A DNA stretch of 19,486 nt from Microcaldota archaeon. Lineage in GTDB: Archaea > Micrarchaeota > Micrarchaeia > Micrarchaeales > CABMGC01. Of this stretch, positions 13,766-19,486 are shown in pieces (the stretch's first letter is position 1; each line of letters starts with the position of its first letter). The position numbers and the translations under genes are program-made. A model generated the notes under the pieces. That model saw nothing but the letters and a program-made list of their open reading frames with translations, was not told where the DNA came from and made no database searches. The stretch lies in NCBI GenBank assembly GCA_028866785.1, contig JAGWHN010000014.1, positions 1,300 to 20,785 of the forward strand. The letters run 5' to 3'.

Positions 13766-14731
13766 ATGAAGGTAAACATGGTAGGGGCAATCAACAACGC
13801 GCTTGACCTAGCCATGCAGGCGGACAATAATGTTGTCCTGCTTGGCGAGGACATCGGAAAGGACGGAGGAGTCTTCAGGGTGACCGACGGGCTTCAGGCA
13901 AAGTATGGAGAGGGAAGGGTGATGGACACCCCTCTTGCGGAGTCGGGAATAATAGGCACTTCAATAGGGATGGCGCTTGCAGGGCTAAGGCCGGTCCCGG
14001 AGATCCAGTTTGCGGGATTCATGTTCCTAAGCTTTGGACAGCTGATAAATCACGCAGCAAGGTACAGGAGCAGGAGCAGGTCAACATTCAAGGTGCCGAT
14101 GGTCGTGAGGACCCCTGTCAGCGGAGGGGTGAGAACGCTTGAGCACCACTCCGACAGCCCGGAGGCATACTACTCGCACATCGGAGGACTGATTGTCGTT
14201 GAGCCATCCACGCCTTATGACGCAAAGGGATTGATGCTAAAGTCTCTGAAGATGGACGACCCGGTGATGTTCCTTGAGCCGACAAAGCTCTACAGGCTAT
14301 TCAAGCAGGAGATACCTGACGAGCCATACGAAGTCGAGATTGGGAAGGCAAACCTCGTGAAGGAAGGGGAGGACCTTAGCATAATCACATATGGAACGAT
14401 GGTGAATGTGGTGCAGAGCGTTGTTGAGAAGAAAAAGCTCAATGCAGACATTCTTGATCTTAGAACAATCAACCCGCTTGATGAGGAGGCGATACTAAAG
14501 AGCGTGAAGAAGACGGGAAAGGTGATCATTGTGCACGAGGCGTCGCTGAGCTTCGGTCCCGGGGCGGAGATTGCCGCAAGAATTGCGGAGAAGGCGATCT
14601 TCGAGCTGGACGCCCCGATAATGAGGGTCGCATCGGACAGCTTCCCATACCCATTCCCTGGATACGAGAATTACTACATACCAAATGAGCTTAAGATTTC
14701 AAAGGCAATAGACAAGCTGTTGTCGCAGTGA
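13766..14731 (+). CDS. pdhB: 2-oxoacid (pyruvate) dehydrogenase E1 beta subunit
   Basis: A 321-residue E1 beta subunit forming the alpha2beta2 TPP enzyme. Marks: VVLLGEDIGKDGGVFRVTDG (23-42), RVMDTPLAESGIIG (51-64, with Glu59 that activates TPP), VPEIQFAGF (77-85), and the HHSDSPEAYYSHIGGL segment near 127-142. The C-terminal transketolase domain ends with DILDLRTINPLDEEAI, IIVHEA and SFPYPFP. The open frame extends upstream to an ATG at 13736 inside E1 alpha, but ATG 13766 is preferred: GTGAT at 13758-13762 precedes it and it lies 4 bases after the E1 alpha stop. Length matches the family (about 325). Its TGA forms part of the GTGAT ribosome-binding site for E2. Confidence 0.94.
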   Translation: MKVNMVGAINNALDLAMQADNNVVLLGEDIGKDGGVFRVTDGLQAKYGEGRVMDTPLAESGIIGTSIGMALAGLRPVPEIQFAGFMFLSFGQLINHAARYRSRSRSTFKVPMVVRTPVSGGVRTLEHHSDSPEAYYSHIGGLIVVEPSTPYDAKGLMLKSLKMDDPVMFLEPTKLYRLFKQEIPDEPYEVEIGKANLVKEGEDLSIITYGTMVNVVQSVVEKKKLNADILDLRTINPLDEEAILKSVKKTGKVIIVHEASLSFGPGAEIAARIAEKAIFELDAPIMRVASDSFPYPFPGYENYYIPNELKISKAIDKLLSQ

Positions 14732-14735
14732 TTTG

Positions 14736-15974
14736 ATGAAGGAGATAAAATTTGTGGATGTCGGCGAGGGAATTACCGAAGGGCATCTGCAGAAATGGCT
14801 GGCAAAGGACGGGGACGCTGTCAAGGAGGACCAGACGCTTTTCCAGATTGAGACAGACAAGGCAGTGGTGAACATACCTGCCCCAATAAACGGCACGGTA
14901 AAGATAGTTGCAAAGGAGGGGACGACGGTCCATTTGGGAGATTTGATAGGAGTCGTTGGAACTCCAGAGGAGCTAAAGAATGTTGCGGGAGCGGCTCCAG
15001 CTCCTGCGGGACCTCCGTTTGCAGGGAAGGAGCAGCCCGCACAGGCGGCAGTGGCGCCGGTTGCGCCAGAAAAGCCAAAGGAGATACTTGCAACTCCTGC
15101 GGTGCGGAAGCTCGCTCGCGATTTGAACGTGGATCTGAAGACCATAGTGGGCACAGGCCCTGAGGGGAGAATACTTGAAAATGATATCAGGGGAACTGCG
15201 CACGAGGCCGTACTGACATCAAGGCCGATTCCAAAGTACTCCGAAACGCTTGAGGAGCAGCACACAGACAATGTGGAAAGGATCCAGATGAGCTACACAA
15301 GGAAAACAATTGCAAAGAACATGGAAGCCTCCTGGACAATCCCGAGGGCAGTGCACATGGACCTAATCGACGCAACGGAGCTGTGGGCAATTGTGCAGAA
15401 GGAGAAGCCAAAAGTCGAGAAGGAGTTCGGAGTCAAGCTCACCTTCCTGCCTTACATAATAAAGGCGGTCATTGCTGCGCTCAAGGAAAGCGGGAATGAG
15501 AGGTTCAACTCAAGCTACGACCATGAGAAGTTCGAGATAATACTAAAGAGGTACTACAACATCGGCCTTGCTGCGGAGACGCCGGACGGGCTCAAGGTCA
15601 TTGTGGTGAAGGACGCCGACAAGAAGAGCATCCTCGAGCTTGCAAAGGAAATAAAGGACCTAAGCGAGAGGCTCAGGAACAACACGATAAAGATAGAGGA
15701 GATGAGGGACAGCACATTCACAATAACCAACATCGGAAGCCTCGGCGGGGGATACCTATCTGTGCCGATGATCAATTATCCGGAAGTTGGAATTCTCGGA
15801 ATCCACATGATAAGGGACACGCCGATGGTGAAGGGCGGCCAGATAGTTATCGGAAAGCAGCTTCCGTTCTCCCTCACATTTGACCATAGGGTTGTTGACG
15901 GTGCGGAGGCAGTTCACTTCGGAAATGCGCTTATAAAATATCTCGAGGATCCAGACTTCCTTGAGATGATGTAG
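14736..15974 (+). CDS. pdhC: 2-oxoacid dehydrogenase E2, dihydrolipoamide acyltransferase
   Basis: A 412-residue E2, the core that carries the acyl group on lipoyl-lysine and transfers it to CoA. Domains: one lipoyl domain (1-76) with Lys42 in ETDKA as lipoylation site; an Ala/Pro-rich linker (about 84-115); peripheral-subunit-binding domain (118-152, ATPAVRKLARDL and GTGPEGRI); catalytic domain (about 185-412) with FDHRVVDG (382-389), His384 and Asp388 catalytic. Only one lipoyl domain is present. ATG 14736 is chosen over TTG 14733 because GTGAT (14728-14732) is placed for it. Next to E1 beta (4-base gap) and E3 (8-base gap). A lipoyl-attachment enzyme is needed but is not in this window. 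Confidence 0.94.
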   Translation: MKEIKFVDVGEGITEGHLQKWLAKDGDAVKEDQTLFQIETDKAVVNIPAPINGTVKIVAKEGTTVHLGDLIGVVGTPEELKNVAGAAPAPAGPPFAGKEQPAQAAVAPVAPEKPKEILATPAVRKLARDLNVDLKTIVGTGPEGRILENDIRGTAHEAVLTSRPIPKYSETLEEQHTDNVERIQMSYTRKTIAKNMEASWTIPRAVHMDLIDATELWAIVQKEKPKVEKEFGVKLTFLPYIIKAVIAALKESGNERFNSSYDHEKFEIILKRYYNIGLAAETPDGLKVIVVKDADKKSILELAKEIKDLSERLRNNTIKIEEMRDSTFTITNIGSLGGGYLSVPMINYPEVGILGIHMIRDTPMVKGGQIVIGKQLPFSLTFDHRVVDGAEAVHFGNALIKYLEDPDFLEMM

Positions 15975-15982
15975 GTGCAACT

Positions 15983-17353
15983 ATGGTAATGGGATCCCTG
16001 CCGGAGCAAGTCGACTTGGCGGTTATTGGCGGAGGGGTAGGGGGATATGTTGCAGCAATACGCGCATCTCAGCTAGGCCTCAATGTAACAATAGTTGAAA
16101 AGAACAAGCTTGGGGGGCACTGCCTAAACTATGCATGCATTCCATCAAAGACGCTCATCCACATTGCGGACATATTCTACGATGCCCAGCACTCACAGGA
16201 GTTCGGCATCAATGTGCAGGGAGCAAGCATCGACGCAAAGACGCTCCTCAAATGGAGAATGGATGTCTCGACAAAACTTGAAAATGGCGTTGACTCGCTG
16301 CTAAAGTTAAACCAGGTCGAGATAGTCAAGGGCACCGCCACTTTCCTCAACTCCAACACCCTGCAGCTCACCAACGGAACCTCGCTGGACTTTAAGAAGG
16401 CGCTGATCGCAACGGGATCTGAGCCAACGACAATCCCAGGATTTAGTTTTGGGGGGAACGTTATCGACTACAAGCAGGCGCTCTCGCTTGCATTCATACC
16501 GAAAACGATGGCGATAGTCGGCGCGGGATACGTTGCGGTGGAGATAGGGACACTGTTTGCAAAATTCGGCACTAGGGTCGCGATAATTGCAAGGACAGAC
16601 GTGCTCTCAAAGTTTGACAGGGACGCAGTGCAGCTTGTAAAGAGCAGGATGGAGGAACTTGGGGTGAAGATATACCTCAATGCAACACCGACTTCACACG
16701 ATGCAACTTCAGTCACGCTTGCAAGCGGGGAAAAAGTAGAATCGGAGATAATCGTGGTTGCCATAGGGCTCAAGCCCTACACGGAAGGGTTGGGGCTCGA
16801 GAATACAACAGTTAAGATGGATGATAAAGGTTTCATAACGGTTGATGAAAAGATGCTCACTTCCGACCCAAACATCTTCGCGGTGGGGGATGTTGTCGGG
16901 GAGCCGATGCTGGCACATAAGGCGATAAGGCAGGGAACTGTCGCAGGCGAGGTTGCGGCAGGGCAGAATTCCGCATACGACAATGTCGTTGTGCCTGCGG
17001 TCATATTCTCTGATCCGGAGATTGCAATCGCAGGCAAGATCGAGGGAGAGGGGATCAGTGTCACAAAATTCCCTCTCAGCGCTCTGGGCAGGGCAATTGC
17101 GCTTGACTCCACCAGGGGCTTTGTAAAAATCGCCTCGAGCGAGAATGGGATAGTGAAGGGGGTGGAGATAGTCTCCGCCGAGGCAAGCTCTATGATCTCC
17201 GAGGCTGCCCTTGCGATAGAGATGGGCGCGACGCTTGAGGACATTGCGGACACGATACACCCGCACCCGACATACAGCGAGGCGGTGCAGGAGGCTGCAG
17301 AGGCGGCGCTTGGAAGGCCGCTGCACTTCTTCTACCCAAAGAAGAAAGAGTGA
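15983..17353 (+). CDS. lpdA: Dihydrolipoyl dehydrogenase (E3)
   Basis: A 456-residue FAD enzyme that reoxidises dihydrolipoamide with NAD+. The FAD-binding motif is VIGGGVGGYVAAIRASQLG (14-32), the redox disulfide is Cys47-Cys52 in HCLNYACIPSK, a second dinucleotide motif IVGAGYVAVEIG lies near 180, and the catalytic His428-Glu433 pair is in HPHPTYSE near the C-terminus, which closes with FFYPKKKE. ATG 15983 follows the E2 stop by 8 bases with GGTG (15974-15977) overlapping that stop; another ATG at 15989 is possible. No lipoyl domain is fused at the N-terminus. Being in the operon indicates that this E3 is dedicated to the complex, although E3 can also serve glycine cleavage or other complexes. 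Confidence 0.95.
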   Translation: MVMGSLPEQVDLAVIGGGVGGYVAAIRASQLGLNVTIVEKNKLGGHCLNYACIPSKTLIHIADIFYDAQHSQEFGINVQGASIDAKTLLKWRMDVSTKLENGVDSLLKLNQVEIVKGTATFLNSNTLQLTNGTSLDFKKALIATGSEPTTIPGFSFGGNVIDYKQALSLAFIPKTMAIVGAGYVAVEIGTLFAKFGTRVAIIARTDVLSKFDRDAVQLVKSRMEELGVKIYLNATPTSHDATSVTLASGEKVESEIIVVAIGLKPYTEGLGLENTTVKMDDKGFITVDEKMLTSDPNIFAVGDVVGEPMLAHKAIRQGTVAGEVAAGQNSAYDNVVVPAVIFSDPEIAIAGKIEGEGISVTKFPLSALGRAIALDSTRGFVKIASSENGIVKGVEIVSAEASSMISEAALAIEMGATLEDIADTIHPHPTYSEAVQEAAEAALGRPLHFFYPKKKE

Positions 17354-17357
17354 ATAA

Positions 17358-18092
17358 ATGGATTACGATTCTGATTTCAATGAGGGATATGTGCATTCCT
17401 CATTCGGAAGGATTTACTACAGAAGGCACAAGACGGACGGTAAAAAATTGATCTTCCTGCACGGACTTGGGGGCACCACAAAGGCATGGGCAAAGCTCAT
17501 GACCTTCATCCCAGAGGAGTTTGATGTATCGCTAATTGATCTGCTCGGGCATGGCAAGTCCGATGCGCCGGCAGACATAGACTACAAAATAAGCGAGCAG
17601 GTGCAGGCGCTGACCGAATTCATCTCAGACCAAAACAACAGGGAGAGCTGCATAATCGGGCATTCCTACGGCGGATGGATTGCCGCATACTACGCATCTT
17701 ACCCATACACAGCAAGCAGCTTTGTGCTTGAGGACAGCGCGGGCCTTGAGGAGGACAGGGAGTTTAACAGTAAGGATAGGGGGGAGCGGGACAAGAAGAT
17801 AGAGGAGCTGGCGAAATTCAGCCTCAGCAAAGAGGTTGCTGAAAAAATATTATTGTCGCTGCAAAATGAGAGGCTCACAAAGGATACGCTTTCCAAAATA
17901 GAAAAGCCGACGCTGATAGTTTGGGGCAGTGAAGACAGTACCGTAAATGTTGAATACGCAAATTCTTTCAAGAATGATATCAAAAACAGCAAGCTGGAGA
18001 TAATTGAGGGCGCGGGGCACGCGCCACACTACACCAATGCGGAGCAGTTTGCAAAAATAGTGATAGATTTCATAAGGTCCATCAATGCCTGA
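17358..18092 (+). CDS. Alpha/beta-fold hydrolase
   Basis: A 244-residue alpha/beta hydrolase. The oxyanion-hole HGLGG (35-39), nucleophile elbow GHSYGG (101-106, Ser103), acid Asp193 in WGSEDS and His221 in GAGHAPH make a complete triad, with a short helical cap between about 130 and 180. There is no signal peptide, so it is cytoplasmic. It begins 4 bases after the E3 stop, and GTGA covering that stop is its ribosome-binding site, so it belongs to the dehydrogenase operon. Substrate unknown: an acyl-thioester or ester linked to the complex is a reasonable guess. Acetoin-cleaving complexes have such a domain fused to E2, but here it is a separate protein. It ends in an 11-base convergent overlap with the ankyrin-like gene. 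Confidence 0.9.
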   Translation: MDYDSDFNEGYVHSSFGRIYYRRHKTDGKKLIFLHGLGGTTKAWAKLMTFIPEEFDVSLIDLLGHGKSDAPADIDYKISEQVQALTEFISDQNNRESCIIGHSYGGWIAAYYASYPYTASSFVLEDSAGLEEDREFNSKDRGERDKKIEELAKFSLSKEVAEKILLSLQNERLTKDTLSKIEKPTLIVWGSEDSTVNVEYANSFKNDIKNSKLEIIEGAGHAPHYTNAEQFAKIVIDFIRSINA

Positions 18093-19038
18093 TTTTCGGG
18101 ACAGTGCTTTTTTGCGGGAAAAGCTTTTTCTCGAGAACCTTTACCTTTTTTCTATCAAGGGTGCGGTTCGCTGTGCTCTTTCCGGTAATCGACTCTTCCA
18201 GCATCTCTATGTGGTAAAAGGTGCTTGGGTTGGAGTATCTCGATAGGTCGTATGCGGTCTTTCCGTTTCTGTCTTTGTTACGAACCATATTGATGAAGCT
18301 GTGCTTGTTTCTTGCAAGACTCAAAATCATATGGTTAATGAGCTCCTGGTCTGCCTGTATTGCCTCAATTGGCCTTCCAGGCCTCTCTGGGGTGCCAGGG
18401 GTTTCAAGCGGTATTTCTGCGATGGATTGGAGCGTATTTCGATTCATTCTGTCCTTAATGCTAGAGATCTCCTGATGGTTTGAGGTAGCCCTCGCCACAG
18501 CTTGGAAGCTTGGAAGGTTCCTGTAATTCACTGACTTTTGGAGCAGGTGCTTTCCCGTATTCGGATCCCTGTATTTCTTGACGATGTTCTTGTCCTTTTG
18601 GTAGTAAAGGGTGAAGTTCTTTATAGAGCCTGCGCCGAGTGCAAACTCAAATGAGGTCCTTCCATCGAGGCTGCGCTGGTACATGTTGCCCCCATTTTTC
18701 AGGGCAAAATTGATCCGCTCAAGGTTTCTGTCATCAGTGGAGAGCAGATGCAAAAGCCCGATCCTTGTCTCCTTCAGGGCAATAGCATTGAAATCAGTAA
18801 CAAAATTGTAGTAAAGCAGGTCCGCAGCATCGTGGATCTTGAAGTAGTAGAGTTTGTAAGTCAGCACGACGATCCTTTCGTTCAGCTCTTGGGGAACTTT
18901 GGGCTTGGGAGTCTCCAGGACCAGGTTTTTTGTTTTGCTAATCCATTTGCTGATGGTCAATTCATCAGTAGTCTTCTTCTGATCGGAATTTTCTAGCGCA
19001 TTCTCTAGATCATCCAGAAATAGTCTTGTTTCAACCAT
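18082..19038 (-). CDS. Ankyrin-repeat-like hypothetical protein
   Basis: A 318-residue protein with degenerate ankyrin-like repeats: INFALKNGGNMYQRSLDGRT (109-128) followed by SFEFALGAGSIKNFTLYY; RDPNTGKHLLQKSVNYRNLP (157-176); and near the C-terminus NKDRNGKTAYDLSRYSN (254-270). The N-terminal 100 residues are helical and unassigned. A Pro-rich linker (ETPGTPERPGRP, 212-223) separates the repeats, and a basic tail ends the protein. Ankyrin repeats bind partner proteins; no enzyme motif is seen and the function is unknown. No signal peptide or membrane segment is visible. ATG 19038 has no clear ribosome-binding site; ATG plus a T/A-rich stretch (minus strand TTTTAA about 20 bases upstream) could be leaderless. 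Confidence 0.6.
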   Translation of the reverse strand: MVETRLFLDDLENALENSDQKKTTDELTISKWISKTKNLVLETPKPKVPQELNERIVVLTYKLYYFKIHDAADLLYYNFVTDFNAIALKETRIGLLHLLSTDDRNLERINFALKNGGNMYQRSLDGRTSFEFALGAGSIKNFTLYYQKDKNIVKKYRDPNTGKHLLQKSVNYRNLPSFQAVARATSNHQEISSIKDRMNRNTLQSIAEIPLETPGTPERPGRPIEAIQADQELINHMILSLARNKHSFINMVRNKDRNGKTAYDLSRYSNPSTFYHIEMLEESITGKSTANRTLDRKKVKVLEKKLFPQKSTVPKIRH

Positions 19039-19082
19039 TAGGCATGCACGTTAAAAGTAACAGATGAACTAAGTTGGTAGGA

Positions 19083-19096
19083 ATTAAAATAAAAAG
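19083..19096 (-). terminator. Possible poly-T terminator of the right-edge gene
   Basis: On the minus strand TTTTTATTTTAATT follows the right-edge gene by about 30 bases. It could be a poly-T terminator or instead a TATA-like element of the ankyrin-like gene; I cannot choose. Confidence 0.35.
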
Positions 19097-19128
19097 CTTT
19101 TCTAAATTTCTCTACAGCGGCATGGTGC

Positions 19129-19486
19129 TCATTCTCTAAACGAGTCGGTATATATTTCGGGCTCGATTGGCGTTACCGCAACAACGCCCAACCTGAACCT
19201 TATCTGCTTCCCACCCCTCTGTTCAAATGCAAAAAGGGAAAACCCGTTGCGGTCCTTGTGATGGAGGTCTATTGTGAGTCCCCCGTACGGAAGCTCCTCG
19301 TCAGAGGCCTGAACATTCCTGCAAGGCACATTTAGGTTGTCGGGGTTCGGTCCGAGCTTGTAGATGTAGAGCTCAATTGGTATGTTTGCCTTCTTGTGAG
19401 TGCTTATGAACTCAGAGAACTCAAGCAGCTTTAGCCGATAGTCGACTATACTGTTCCCCCTCCTGTCGTAAAGATGCTGGGGGGGC
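19129..19486 (-). CDS. Unrecognised protein, C-terminal part (cut by window edge)
   Basis: The minus-strand frame is open from the window edge to a TAA/TAG-type stop at 19129, giving 118 residues, including the shorter piece that begins at GTG 19329. It reads PPQHLYDRRGNSIVDYRL near the edge, then IPIELYIYKLGPNPDNLNVP, LPYGGLTIDLHHKDRNGFS and IRFRLGVVAVTPIEPE. It alternates short strands with charged turns, so mainly beta structure is likely. I do not recognise a family or catalytic motif, and the N-terminus is missing. It lies upstream of the ankyrin-like gene in the same orientation with a 90-base gap. No function is assigned. Confidence 0.6.
   Translation of the reverse strand, partial: PPQHLYDRRGNSIVDYRLKLLEFSEFISTHKKANIPIELYIYKLGPNPDNLNVPCRNVQASDEELPYGGLTIDLHHKDRNGFSLFAFEQRGGKQIRFRLGVVAVTPIEPEIYTDSFRE

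Noticed and set aside
14699..15271. Antisense open frame (190 residues) opposite E2
   Set aside because: Ser/Ala/Pro-rich product mirrors the E2 lipoyl domain and Ala-Pro linker coding bias; no independent evidence.
16709..17326. Long antisense open frame (205 residues) opposite E3
   Set aside because: It lies wholly inside the well-supported dihydrolipoyl dehydrogenase gene, is rich in Arg/His/Cys as expected from a shadow frame, and has no promoter or family motif.

Overview
The window looks like part of an archaeal chromosome. Several genes have AT-rich TATA-like boxes about 20-26 bases before a start codon that lacks a leader. Others use GGTGA or GTGAT ribosome-binding sequences. Archaeal-style GatCAB and a small single-domain parvulin are present. 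The mix of bacterial-type enzymes (a bacterial-class aspartyl-tRNA synthetase, a pyruvate-dehydrogenase-type complex) in such a compact setting fits a DPANN-like lineage, for example a micrarchaeote. That placement is inference; there is no marker rRNA in the window. Genes are tightly packed. The longest gene-free stretch is about 145 bases (12531-12675), and I see no rRNA, tRNA, CRISPR or insertion sequence.

Layout: (1) 1-787, a PadR regulator with an MFS transporter downstream on the minus strand, divergent from a 49-residue Cys-X-Cys small protein, around an operator-like inverted repeat. (2) 854-1441, a flavin-reductase-like protein. (3) 1434-6769, a five-gene minus-strand operon gatC-gatA-gatB-aspS-tsaC, which together can make Asn-tRNA by the indirect route and supply the t6A precursor for ANN-decoding tRNAs. 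(4) 6835-10878, an AT-rich block with a different base composition: sugar-phosphate nucleotidylyltransferase (-), radical SAM / TMK-like kinase / glycosyltransferase (+, operon), and a Nudix protein (-). It looks horizontally acquired and may make a modified sugar or nucleotide product. (5) 10993-12530, a parvulin PPIase and a malic enzyme, convergent. (6) 12676-18092, a complete 2-oxoacid (probably pyruvate) dehydrogenase operon E1alpha-E1beta-E2-E3 followed by an alpha/beta hydrolase. (7) 18082-19486, an ankyrin-like protein and a cut-off unknown protein, both on the minus strand.

Metabolically, malic enzyme (malate to pyruvate) and the adjacent, divergently transcribed dehydrogenase complex (pyruvate to acetyl-CoA) form a plausible malate-to-acetyl-CoA module. 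Most junctions inside both big operons put the upstream stop codon inside or next to the next gene's ribosome-binding site, suggesting translational coupling. The best candidate for something undescribed is the AT-rich block 6835-10878, especially the radical SAM / TMK-like kinase / glycosyltransferase operon, whose substrate cannot be read from the sequence.
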